DNA of 64,000 nt from JAPOKJ01 sp031421635 (GTDB taxonomy: Bacteria > Pseudomonadota > Gammaproteobacteria > Burkholderiales > Burkholderiaceae_E). Position 1 is the stretch's first letter; each line of letters opens with the position of its first letter. Under the pieces are notes generated by a model. That model saw only the letters and a program-made list of their open reading frames with translations. It had not been told where the DNA came from and made no database searches. Positions 27,390 through 35,500 of the stretch are shown here, one piece after another. The stretch spans positions 14,717 through 78,716 of the forward strand of contig JANOPA010000044.1 in assembly GCA_031421635.1 (NCBI GenBank), read 5' to 3'. A program made the position numbers and the translations under genes.

Positions 27390-27816
27390 TCGTTAGAAAA
27401 CCTAGCCCCATGTTCGCCATCACCGCCATTCGGATTTTTTCCATGAGGGGTCCAAGCTCACCTGGTTTGGCTTGTTCAAAGGCCTGTTTGGCCTGAGCGA
27501 ACAAGGCGAAACGAATATAGAAGAAGACCAAGGTCATCACGACCGCCAAGGTAATCATGACGTGCCAGCCGATAGGCCAGGGCCTAAGACCATTGCTAAC
27601 GGCGGTGTAGAGCATCGCCAAGCCACTGCCCCAGATCAAAACCAGGGATACGGTGACCATTTTAAAGAACTTACCTTGCACCGCTACCATCAACTTGGGT
27701 CGTTGTGGTCCATCGATTGCCTCAAGCGAGGGACGCAGACAATGCAGCATAAAAAACATGCCGCCAATCCATATGACCACGCCCACCAAGTGTAAAAATA
27801 TCCAGAGTTTGTGCAT
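27364..27816 (-). CDS. CopD-like integral membrane protein
   Basis: A 150-residue protein with four predicted membrane helices: LWIFLHLVGVVIWIGGMFFML, VTVSLVLIWGSGLAMLY, VMITLAVVMTLVFFYIRF and a C-terminal one (MGLGFLTIAAAIFG). His8 and other residues in the first helix resemble the CopD domain (PF05425) and related small haem or copper membrane proteins. It overlaps the start of recC and so is likely cotranscribed with recCBD, though a functional link is not obvious. Role unknown. Confidence 0.75.
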   Translation of the reverse strand: MHKLWIFLHLVGVVIWIGGMFFMLHCLRPSLEAIDGPQRPKLMVAVQGKFFKMVTVSLVLIWGSGLAMLYTAVSNGLRPWPIGWHVMITLAVVMTLVFFYIRFALFAQAKQAFEQAKPGELGPLMEKIRMAVMANMGLGFLTIAAAIFGR

Positions 27817-27868
27817 GAGAGTTCAGTTTCCAGTGATTGAAGTTTTAGTGGGCATTCGTCGCTAGGCA

Positions 27869-29353
27869 TTAAGTGGCAGGAAAAATGCGCTCGGCAACCG
27901 CTTTTGGAGTCCATTGCCCGGTCACAAGCACCTCTTTGGGCATCATCATGACAGTGAGCAACAGCCTTTCAAACTCGGGGGCGAAGCCGTCGATTATTTT
28001 TTGCGGATGCGGGCATAGCACGGTGTCTGTTATTAGACCAAACTGTACGCCACCGGCATAAGAGAGTATCGAAACCCCGACACCAATGTCACCCGACTGA
28101 GGCACCCAGACCATCACTCTTTTTAATGTTTCACCGGCCATTTTGATGGGAACGGCGGGGCCAGGCACATTGGTCATCACGGCGCTGGATTTGTTGCTGA
28201 AGAGTGCTAACACCTGATCCTGGACCATCTTGGGCAGCGAGCCCACCACGCCGAGAATGGCGAAGGCGAGGAGAGCTTGATAACCACTCTTCAACTCGAC
28301 CATTCTCCTTTTGATCTCTAACAAGCGCTCCAACGGGTTCTCTATCCCCACTGGCAGCACTAAGGGCACCAGGCCAAATTTGTTGCCGAGTTGCAAAGCA
28401 TCTTGCAAGGGCCGTAAATTAACCGGCACCATGGCGCGAATTTCCAAGCCGTCCACCTGTTCGCCCCGCCCACTCAGGTAGTGTCGAATGGCTCCAGAGA
28501 CGCAACTTAGTAATACATCATTGATTGAGCAGCCCAGCACTTTGCCGACCAGTTTAACTTCCTCGATCGGTAGCGGCTCATTCCAGGCTACCGCCTTTTT
28601 ATGACCAGGTTTACCTTTCAAACTGGTCGGAGAGTCGTTTGGCATCATGGCTAAGGAAGCAATGTCCTTGATCACTTGCGAACCTATCCCCGCATATTCT
28701 ACAAGGAGGTCTGGCGTGGTGATCGTCTGCATAGAGCGCGACAGTGCTTGCTCGGTGACTTCAATAGCTTTCACCGTACCCTTGGTTAAGGGTTTTAAAT
28801 AGGGCACCCATGGATTGGACTCAATACCGGCCGACGCTTCCACCTTCTCGCTTTCTCTGACACCAGCGGCCGCAGCGCTCATTCCATCCGCCTGATCGGT
28901 GAGCGACAACATCACGGCGACCAGGGCAATGCCATCACCGATACAGTGATGGACTCGCGACACTAGTGCCGTCGAACCCTTATAGTTTTGCACCAGTATC
29001 ATTTGCCAGAGTGGCCGATCCTTGTTTAATGCGTGCATCGCCAATTCGCCCACATAGGCCTGCAGCTCACCATCACCCACCTGGCCATGAGTACCGCCTG
29101 GCAAGGTGACCTCAAAACAGTGATAGTCCATGTCGAAGACCTGATCCGTGACCCAATAAGCGGCATTACCCTCGGATTCGACTTTTTGTCGAAAGCGCCG
29201 ATGCAGCATGAGGCGCTCCTGAAGAAGCTTGTGCATACGCGGGAGCGTCACTCGCTTTTCAAACACGTTCACGCCCACAATCATCATTAAATTGCTATCG
29301 CCGTCCATGCGCAGCCAAGCATGGTCAACATTAGACATTTTTTCACGAGACAT
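27869..29353 (-). CDS. wax ester synthase/diacylglycerol acyltransferase (WS/DGAT)
   Basis: A 494-residue bifunctional acyltransferase. The catalytic HHCIGDG is at 135-141 (HHxxxDG, where the second His is the base), preceded by the PLW motif at 124-126. Also present are NDVLLSCVSGAIRHYL, MVPVNLRP and SNVPGP-like (TNVPGPAVPIKMAG) family segments. These enzymes esterify acyl-CoA to fatty alcohols or diacylglycerol on the membrane surface, producing wax esters or triacylglycerol. ATG 29353 is chosen because GGGGGAAGC lies directly upstream; an earlier TTG adds six residues. It is divergent from an acyl-CoA-binding protein gene. Confidence 0.94.
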   Translation of the reverse strand: MSREKMSNVDHAWLRMDGDSNLMMIVGVNVFEKRVTLPRMHKLLQERLMLHRRFRQKVESEGNAAYWVTDQVFDMDYHCFEVTLPGGTHGQVGDGELQAYVGELAMHALNKDRPLWQMILVQNYKGSTALVSRVHHCIGDGIALVAVMLSLTDQADGMSAAAAGVRESEKVEASAGIESNPWVPYLKPLTKGTVKAIEVTEQALSRSMQTITTPDLLVEYAGIGSQVIKDIASLAMMPNDSPTSLKGKPGHKKAVAWNEPLPIEEVKLVGKVLGCSINDVLLSCVSGAIRHYLSGRGEQVDGLEIRAMVPVNLRPLQDALQLGNKFGLVPLVLPVGIENPLERLLEIKRRMVELKSGYQALLAFAILGVVGSLPKMVQDQVLALFSNKSSAVMTNVPGPAVPIKMAGETLKRVMVWVPQSGDIGVGVSILSYAGGVQFGLITDTVLCPHPQKIIDGFAPEFERLLLTVMMMPKEVLVTGQWTPKAVAERIFPAT

Positions 29354-29384
29354 GCTTCCCCCTCTATGCATGGTTTCGGCCGTA

Positions 29385-29397
29385 TTGGCTTAGCCAA
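29385..29397. promoter_or_regulatory. palindrome in the WS/DGAT-ACBP divergent region
   Basis: TTGGCT-T-AGCCAA, a perfect 6+1+6 inverted repeat 32 bp upstream of the WS/DGAT start. It is a candidate operator in the 185-bp divergent control region. A TATAAT at 29433-29438, pointing toward the acyl-CoA-binding protein gene, lacks a good -35. Confidence 0.4.
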
Positions 29398-29538
29398 ATT
29401 CGGGCTCTAAGACGGCCTGATCAATTCATCCATATAATACCGAGGAAACCGCGCTAAACGTGCCAGGCTAGGCAAGTTCACGGCAAAATAGAGCAGGAGT
29501 TTGTTTTGCTCGCAGATATCCCGACCAGGAGGTAGGCA

Positions 29539-29796
29539 ATGGCTGATTTAGGCTCGCAATTTGAACAGGCTGTGGCAGATTCAAAAAATCTTCCCGAGCG
29601 GCCAGATAATGCAACCTTGCTCAAAATGTACGCATTGTTCAAGCAAGGAAGCAGCGGTGACGCAGAGGGCAAACGTCCCGGCTTTACCGATATGGTGGGC
29701 CGCGCCAAGTGGGACGCTTGGAATGAGATCAAGGGTACTAGCCAAGACGAAGCAAAGAATCAATATATTGCATTGATTGAGACTCTGAAGGACTAG
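29539..29796 (+). CDS. acyl-CoA-binding protein (ACBP)
   Basis: An 85-residue four-helix protein. LKMYALFKQGSSGDAEGKRPGFTDMVGRAKWDAWNEIKG and the following EAKNQYIALIETL match the ACBP family closely (the KQ..GD...RPG..D..G.AKWDAW pattern). An AGGAGGT ribosome site precedes ATG. ACBP carries long-chain acyl-CoA in the cytoplasm and delivers it to acyltransferases. Its divergent placement against the WS/DGAT gene makes a shared role in neutral lipid synthesis likely. ACBPs are patchily distributed in bacteria. Confidence 0.95.
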   Translation: MADLGSQFEQAVADSKNLPERPDNATLLKMYALFKQGSSGDAEGKRPGFTDMVGRAKWDAWNEIKGTSQDEAKNQYIALIETLKD

Positions 29797-29863
29797 TGAG
29801 CTAAGTCTCCGCACTGACTGTGCGTTGAGGGCTGCGTTCGAACGAGTGTTGATCGAAATACGG

Positions 29864-30139
29864 CTAAGTGAAATACTTATCGAAATTCTCGTTGATTTGC
29901 TCTTCAATTTTGATTTTGAAGACCGACAGCAAGAAGCCCAACTTGGCATCCATGACCACAAGTTCTTTGGTGACGACCAATTGACCGTTGACGCCGCTGC
30001 GCTCGAAATTGAGCGTATTGCCATCCCATTCGCTCTCCATGTCGAAGGACTCCGCCAGTTGGTCGGCTACTTTCTGAGCGGCTTCTTTGGCTTTTTTAAG
30101 TCCGAGTTTATGTTTACGCTGTAACGAAAGATCAGCCAT
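29864..30139 (-). CDS. polyhydroxyalkanoic acid system family protein (PHA_gran_rgn)
   Basis: A 91-residue protein, MADLSLQRKHKLGLKKAKEA then ADQLAESFDMESEWDGNTLNFERSGVNGQLVVT, matching the PF09650 family found in PHA gene regions. It is probably granule-associated; its biochemical role is not established. The start overlaps the end of the NhaD-like transporter gene by 8 bp, so it is translationally coupled to the tail of the long nicotinate-type operon. It is convergent with the acyl-CoA-binding protein gene (67-bp gap, no clear terminator). Confidence 0.85.
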   Translation of the reverse strand: MADLSLQRKHKLGLKKAKEAAQKVADQLAESFDMESEWDGNTLNFERSGVNGQLVVTKELVVMDAKLGFLLSVFKIKIEEQINENFDKYFT

Positions 30140-31421
30140 TTTTTACTCCGGTAAAGATCGTGTACTGACAAGCAAGGTGTTGCACTTGCACGGGTAAGTC
30201 CCCCGCAACAGGCTTACCCACTTTAGGTGTGGGCTGCCAGCCCCAAAGCGCTAACATGACGAAGAACCCGACGACGTAGGCCAGAACGACATGCCAGCCA
30301 CCGCGCAGCCATGCGCCAGCAGACTTGGCCCCCTCAAACATACCCGCCACAGCGACCCCGGCCGACGAGCCAAACCACAGCATTGATCCTCCAAAACCGA
30401 CCGAGTAAGCCAGCATACCCCAGTCAAAACCGCCTTGATTGATGGCCAGCGCCGTGAGCGGAATATTATCGAAAACAGCCGATACAAAGCCCAAAGCGAA
30501 GGCCGACTGCCATGAGGCGGGCGGGAGCTTGTCAACTGGCATCATGCTGGCTGCAAAAACCAGTGACAGGAGGAAGAGCGCGCCCTTGGCCGCGCCGGGA
30601 ACAAGCGACCAATTGGGCGCGCGTAGAGGGGTCGCCACCAAGATCGCGGCCCAAACCGCTAGCCCAAGCCAAGGGAATTTTGCGGCAAGAGGCCCCATGC
30701 TTTGATTGGCGTAGACGTTCATGACGATGGCCGCGATCAAAATGAACCCGACGATGCCAAGACGGGTCCACTCAACAAGGTGACCGCGCCGTTCGTTCTT
30801 AAGAATCGGCTGATGTTTATGCTGTTGCAGCGAAGCCGGAATACCGCACACCACAAGGGCGACAACCGCTGCAATATAAGCTGGGAAGACGGCCATCGGG
30901 CTGATGCCCGCCAGCCACATCATGGTGGTGGTTGTGTCTCCGACCACTGATCCCGATCCGCCAGCATTGGAGGCGGCCACAATGGCAGCGACGTAGCCAA
31001 TATGTACCTTATGGCGAAATACAGTCTGCGCGATGGTCGCACCGATCAGGGCGGCTGCGATGTTGTCCAGGAACGAGGACAAAACAAACACCAAAACTAA
31101 AAGAACAAACCCACCCTTCCAGTCGTCGGGCAAGAATTTCGGCAATACGTCAGGGACCTGACTCTTCTCGAAATGATCGGACAGGAGGGCAAACCCGACC
31201 AGCAAGCCCAAGAGGTTGGCTAGGGTGACCCACTCATGCACAAAATGGGCAAACAAACCTGTAAACCCAGGCCCCTCACTGAAGCCTGCGAAACCAAGCT
31301 TATAAAGTGTGATTGCGAGCATGCCCCCTACTGCAATGTAGAGCGTTTGATGATGAAATAACGCGACCCCCAATAAAGTCATACCAAACAAAATAAATTC
31401 TAAAGGAACACCTAGAAACAT
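30132..31421 (-). CDS. NhaD/ArsB-like membrane transporter (putative Na+/H+ antiporter)
   Basis: About 429 residues with ten or more hydrophobic segments. SSFLDNIAAALIGATIA and NAGGSGSVVGDTTTTMMWLAGISP resemble the ion-transporter superfamily motifs of NhaD (SxxxDN and NAGGxxxxxGDxTTTMxW). Substrate could be Na+/H+ or an organic anion. The ATG at 31421 is used because it follows the pncB stop by 4 bp; an earlier in-frame start adds 32 polar, cysteine-rich residues inside pncB. Being inside the nicotinate-type operon, transport of a pathway substrate or product is a possible alternative. Confidence 0.75.
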   Translation of the reverse strand: MFLGVPLEFILFGMTLLGVALFHHQTLYIAVGGMLAITLYKLGFAGFSEGPGFTGLFAHFVHEWVTLANLLGLLVGFALLSDHFEKSQVPDVLPKFLPDDWKGGFVLLVLVFVLSSFLDNIAAALIGATIAQTVFRHKVHIGYVAAIVAASNAGGSGSVVGDTTTTMMWLAGISPMAVFPAYIAAVVALVVCGIPASLQQHKHQPILKNERRGHLVEWTRLGIVGFILIAAIVMNVYANQSMGPLAAKFPWLGLAVWAAILVATPLRAPNWSLVPGAAKGALFLLSLVFAASMMPVDKLPPASWQSAFALGFVSAVFDNIPLTALAINQGGFDWGMLAYSVGFGGSMLWFGSSAGVAVAGMFEGAKSAGAWLRGGWHVVLAYVVGFFVMLALWGWQPTPKVGKPVAGDLPVQVQHLACQYTIFTGVKNG

Positions 31422-31425
31422 GGAC

Positions 31426-32616
31426 TCAGCTTTTAATTTCAAACACTTGGCGTAAATAACGCAGATAGTTCTCGTCGTCACACATATTTTTGGAGGGAGT
31501 GTCCGACAACTTAGCAACGGGTTGGCCGTTGCAACGAATCATTTTGATGACAATTTGCAATGGCGTGTAGCCGAGATCATTGGTGAGATTGGTACCAATT
31601 CCAAAGGCGAGACGAGTGCGCTCATGGAAACGAGTGTAAAGCTCAATTGCCACAGGGAAGGTAAGTCCATCCGAAAAAATTAAGGTCTTGGTCTTGGGGT
31701 CCACTCGGTTACTTTCGTAATGCCGAATCATGCGTTCGCCCCACTCAAAAGGATCACCAGAGTCATGCCGGGCACCATCGAAGAGCTTACAGAAGTACAT
31801 ATCGAAATCACGCAAAAAGGCCTCAAGGCCAAATACGTCTGAGAGGGCAATTCCCAAATCACCGCGATACTCGCGCGCCCAGGACTCAAAGGCAAAGGTT
31901 TGCGAATCGCGTAGTCGCGGCCCCAAGGCTTGACAAGCTTGCAAATACTCATGGGCCATCGTTCCTAAAGGGATGAGACCGTGCTTCATCGCGAGCAACA
32001 CATTCGAAGTGCCCGCAAATACTGCACCAAGCTGATCTTTACAACCCAAGATCATTTCTTCCTGCCAAATTCTTGAAAAGCGGCGGCGGGTGCCGTAATC
32101 AGCGATTCTCAGTTCCTGATCTTTGGAAGCTGCCAGACTTGGGCCATGATTGATTAGATCGATCTTGGTTTGAAAACGCTTGCGTCCCTCGGTGTAGTCA
32201 GGCGAAGGTTGCGTGCGTCGGAAATAGATTTCATTGACAATGGATAAAACCGGAATTTCAAAGAGAATAGTGTGCAGCCACGGCCCCTTGATCACGATCT
32301 CTAACTCGCCCGGCTTTTCTTGAGAAGGCTTGACAGTAATGTACTTGCGGTTCATTTGGAACAAACCGAGAAAATCTACAAAGTCGCTCTTGATGAAGCG
32401 CATTCCTCGCAAGTAATCGAGCTCGCGCTCATGAAAGCGTAAGGTGCAAAGATGGTCCAACTCCTCGTTGATCTCATCGACATAGGGTGCCAACGCCACA
32501 CCTTCGTTGCGGCACTTAAAACGGTATTCCACCTGCGCGCCGGGGAAGTGGTGCAAGACCACTTGCATCATCGTAAATTTATAAAGGTCGGTATCAAGCA
32601 GCGAGGAAATGATCAT
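31426..32616 (-). CDS. pncB: nicotinate phosphoribosyltransferase
   Basis: A 396-residue enzyme of the NAD salvage (Preiss-Handler) pathway, converting nicotinate and PRPP to nicotinate mononucleotide. MIISSLLDTDLYKFTMMQVVL, the central GTMAHEYLQA with the phosphorylated-His-type segment, and DVFGLEAFLRDF...DGARHDSGDPFEWGE are PncB hallmarks. It follows the enamidase-like gene by 50 bp on the same strand, a context that supports nicotinate as the metabolite handled by this operon, with PncB as the salvage branch. Confidence 0.96.
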   Translation of the reverse strand: MIISSLLDTDLYKFTMMQVVLHHFPGAQVEYRFKCRNEGVALAPYVDEINEELDHLCTLRFHERELDYLRGMRFIKSDFVDFLGLFQMNRKYITVKPSQEKPGELEIVIKGPWLHTILFEIPVLSIVNEIYFRRTQPSPDYTEGRKRFQTKIDLINHGPSLAASKDQELRIADYGTRRRFSRIWQEEMILGCKDQLGAVFAGTSNVLLAMKHGLIPLGTMAHEYLQACQALGPRLRDSQTFAFESWAREYRGDLGIALSDVFGLEAFLRDFDMYFCKLFDGARHDSGDPFEWGERMIRHYESNRVDPKTKTLIFSDGLTFPVAIELYTRFHERTRLAFGIGTNLTNDLGYTPLQIVIKMIRCNGQPVAKLSDTPSKNMCDDENYLRYLRQVFEIKS

Positions 32617-32666
32617 GTTTTAATTATCGTTGAAGATGGGAAGGCCGAAAACTTAATCTCTCAGGA

Positions 32667-33884
32667 TTAGAGCACGCTGGGAGCCTCGCCTGCGGGAGGC
32701 GTATTGCGACTGCGATAGCATTTAATTAGTCCATCGATCATGACCATCCCAATGCCAGGAAGATCGCCTAATTCGACACTATCCAAAAGATTTTTCCCGG
32801 CCGAATGTTGCGCCTTGTCCATAAACACAAAGTCTGCAGGTCTGCCTACCTCGATTAATCCTTGAGAAAGCTTGCGCATCCGAGAAATATTACCCGTCGC
32901 AAAACCAAATGCGATCTCCGCCGGAATATCAGCCATTGAGGAAATCAAGGCCACCATTCTCAGCATACCCAGCGGTTGCACTCCAGAACCCGCGGGTGAA
33001 TCGGTCCCAAGGATCACCCGATGCGGACACTTCAGTTCTACGGCATGACGGGCCGTGAGGATAGCGATTTTTTCGTTCCCGTTGTGCACAATTTCAATGG
33101 CGCGGCTACTTTTTTCGCACAACCTGCACACTTGTTTGTAGGGCAATGAGGTGTGACCGCCGTTGATATGTCCGATCACGTCAGCGTCAGCTTCGAGAAC
33201 TACGTCAGCATCGATCAGACCTGAGCCAGGGATGGACGGGCCGCCCGTGTGAATTGTGCTTTGAATGCCGTATTTGCGCGCCCATGAAACCATTAGCTTA
33301 GCCTCATCGCCGGCCTTGACGGAGCCCAAGCCAACTTCACCAAGCAACTTCACCCCCGCCGCCGCCAACTCCGCAAAATCTTGCTCGACCATACCTTTTT
33401 CGATGATCGGCGCACCTGCCAAGACCTTGACACCGCCTCCCACCCCAGCCGCTCTCATACCCTCGAAGGAGCGCTGAGCAGTGATGGCCAGTGCCTTAAC
33501 ACCGATAATGTCTTTAGCGCGGCCCGGCAGGTGTACCTCCCCCGCTGAAATCATGGTGGTCACGCCACCATGCATACAGGACTCAATCCAGCCTAGTTGG
33601 CTTTGGCGAGGGGTCCAATCACCAAATACAGGATGAGTATGCGAATCGATCAGGCCAGGAGCAATCGCAGTATTTTTGCAATCGATGATTTTATCGGCGT
33701 GCGCAGTATCGCAATCTTTCCACTTGCCCATCGCACTAATCTGACCATCCATCACGACAATCGTATCGGCATCCAAGATAGGTTGATCGATATCGCCCGA
33801 CAGCATCAAGCCAATATTTTTGATCAGCACCTTGCCTGATTTTTCTGAGATTACGGCACCGGCCATGAATTGTGTCTCCGCCAA
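32667..33884 (-). CDS. enamidase-like amidohydrolase
   Basis: A 405-residue metal-dependent amidohydrolase. APGLIDSHTHP holds the HxH metal pair (H82, H84); HTGG, GHINGGHTS and GTDSPAGSG hold further active-site residues. From memory it matches E. barkeri enamidase across its length: KNIGLMLSGDIDQPIL, HGGVTTMISAGEVHLPGR, GEVGLGSVK and a C-terminus with SRNTPPA. That enzyme opens 6-oxo-tetrahydronicotinate to 2-formylglutarate and ammonia. The reductase-like gene nearby makes the same step likely here. A neighbouring imidazolonepropionase-type function is less probable. Confidence 0.85.
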   Translation of the reverse strand: MAETQFMAGAVISEKSGKVLIKNIGLMLSGDIDQPILDADTIVVMDGQISAMGKWKDCDTAHADKIIDCKNTAIAPGLIDSHTHPVFGDWTPRQSQLGWIESCMHGGVTTMISAGEVHLPGRAKDIIGVKALAITAQRSFEGMRAAGVGGGVKVLAGAPIIEKGMVEQDFAELAAAGVKLLGEVGLGSVKAGDEAKLMVSWARKYGIQSTIHTGGPSIPGSGLIDADVVLEADADVIGHINGGHTSLPYKQVCRLCEKSSRAIEIVHNGNEKIAILTARHAVELKCPHRVILGTDSPAGSGVQPLGMLRMVALISSMADIPAEIAFGFATGNISRMRKLSQGLIEVGRPADFVFMDKAQHSAGKNLLDSVELGDLPGIGMVMIDGLIKCYRSRNTPPAGEAPSVL

Positions 33885-33914
33885 TTTTAAGTTGATCGTT
33901 GCAGCGCGACGAGC

Positions 33915-34565
33915 TTAGCGCAAGCCGTCCACACCTTTGATCTCGTGTGCTTGCAGACCTCCGAAGCGTTCCAGCGGGCGCCCGCTGGCCGTCACCGCGA
34001 CCGCAACAACAATTTCCTTAGCACGGGGCGCATCGCTTACTCGTGCTTCAATCGCATCGAAATGACTGCGTACAAAGGCCGCATCTTTGTGTCCCAGCGG
34101 TACGTCAATCGCGGTACCCATACCACCCATTTTCTTGGCAGAAGGCACTAGGGCCGCACCCTTTTCTACCGCGACCCGTAACGGCGCGCCAAGCTTGGGA
34201 TGCAAAATGGCAGCTGCATGCTCCAGCTCACCCGCTTCGCCCACCACGGCTGCCTTACCGTAACTCTCGGCCGCCCCGGGTTCAATACCCAAAGCCTCAA
34301 CACATCTTTGGCCGAGCAAGGCACCGAGTTCCTCACCGATCTCGATCAGCACATCGAGGTTCTCTGAGTAATCTCCGGCGTAGGGGTTGGCGATCACGGC
34401 AATCGCGAGTGCTCGTCGCGTCGGCTGAGCCAGCGTTTGGCCCATCTCTACACGGGTTTCTTCAACGCTCACAATGAGTTTTCGAATAGTTGCGGCCAAG
34501 TTCAGCTCCTTCATCCACCTCGACTTTAGCACCGTATGAGCCAACATCGCCGTCGACTCGATCAT
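33915..34565 (-). CDS. DUF1185 (amino acid synthesis family) protein
   Basis: About 216 residues. TIRKLIVSVEETRVEMG, RRALAIAVIANPYAGDYSENL and a C-terminal VAVAVTASGRPLERFGGL are the PF06684 pattern. Crystal structures of this family show a chorismate-mutase-like trimer; the reaction is not known. The start at 34565 overlaps the UPF0280 stop as ATGA, like the other joins in this operon; ATG 34514 (199 residues), closer to the usual family N-terminus, is an alternative. Its tight coupling to UPF0280 and the reductase suggests a step in the same pathway. Confidence 0.85.
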   Translation of the reverse strand: MIESTAMLAHTVLKSRWMKELNLAATIRKLIVSVEETRVEMGQTLAQPTRRALAIAVIANPYAGDYSENLDVLIEIGEELGALLGQRCVEALGIEPGAAESYGKAAVVGEAGELEHAAAILHPKLGAPLRVAVEKGAALVPSAKKMGGMGTAIDVPLGHKDAAFVRSHFDAIEARVSDAPRAKEIVVAVAVTASGRPLERFGGLQAHEIKGVDGLR

Positions 34566-35500
34566 CCTTGATTTACTTGCTGTACTTGGGGGCTAAACCC
34601 GCCGCCAACGCGAAACTGTCCTTGCAGACACAATACCGCTCCCCGTATCCAGCCACGTGCAAGGAGTAGGCGAGCAAATGTTTCGCCAGCATCTAGCGCT
34701 GAAGCGACTTCCGGGCCGCTCAAAGACCCAACACTCGTAGTCACTAAACGATCACCTAGGTCGCTATCGTCCTTAATCTGATTGGCGGGTTTTTGTACGA
34801 CGTGAGGATGGTCTGCGACAAGGTGTCGCAAAGACACTTGGTTCGCGATCAGAGTCGCGGCAACGTCGGCATGTCCGGCGGCAGATGCGATGACGGTCAC
34901 ACTGTCTGCAATACCGAAACTCTGACTTCGACCTCGCCAACCACTCGTCGCAATACCCCAACACTGGTCCGCCGGAAAAAGGGCAATGGAAGCGCTCTTG
35001 GAAATCTCCGGTAGACCCACTTTAAAACTCTTCTCGGAGAGCTGCGGCGCATACCAGGCTATATCCCCGCCGTTATTTACCCAAGATTTTTTAATTCCTG
35101 GTTCTTTTAAATGAGCGAGAATGTCTTGCGCAACGCAACCGGCCACCGCTGCCATAGGTGTCACGAAGCTTTCATCCACCAAGCCGTATGGGGCGCAACT
35201 TTGAAACATGCTGAGAGCAATAACGCCGTGCGCAGGCTCAAAGTCTGATAAGACGTTGCCAACAATGGGCACCGGTGTTTTTAAGAACGTCAGTTCAGAA
35301 ACAAGTTCTTCGAGCACCCTCTCAAACCTTGTCCAGGCTCGCCCAATCGCCGCATCAACCACCGCGGACTCCCCTTCAAGGCCAATGATCAGATCGATCG
35401 GTCCTTGTTGAAAATGCCACCGCCGGACAGCGTACTGACAGCCTTCGTTTGAGTATTGTTCGTGCTTCAAACATGCGCGAACCGCAGAGCCCCAAATCAT
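34562..35500 (-). CDS. UPF0280 family protein (ApbE-like fold)
   Basis: A 312-residue protein with MAAVAGCVAQDILAHL, WVNNGGDIAWY and GIATSGWRGRSQSFGIADSVTVIA, the core motifs of UPF0280. The family has an ApbE-like fold (related to FAD:protein FMN transferases) but no proven activity. ATGA overlaps link it to the reductase gene upstream and the DUF1185 gene downstream. The last 45 residues are more variable. It may modify a pathway enzyme or act on an intermediate; both are guesses. Confidence 0.85.
   Translation of the reverse strand: MIWGSAVRACLKHEQYSNEGCQYAVRRWHFQQGPIDLIIGLEGESAVVDAAIGRAWTRFERVLEELVSELTFLKTPVPIVGNVLSDFEPAHGVIALSMFQSCAPYGLVDESFVTPMAAVAGCVAQDILAHLKEPGIKKSWVNNGGDIAWYAPQLSEKSFKVGLPEISKSASIALFPADQCWGIATSGWRGRSQSFGIADSVTVIASAAGHADVAATLIANQVSLRHLVADHPHVVQKPANQIKDDSDLGDRLVTTSVGSLSGPEVASALDAGETFARLLLARGWIRGAVLCLQGQFRVGGGFSPQVQQVNQG

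Noticed and set aside
32667..33884. Imidazolonepropionase or dihydroorotase for the amidohydrolase
   Set aside because: Segments such as HGGVTTMISAGEVHLPGR and the SRNTPPA tail resemble enamidase, and no histidine or pyrimidine genes are adjacent.
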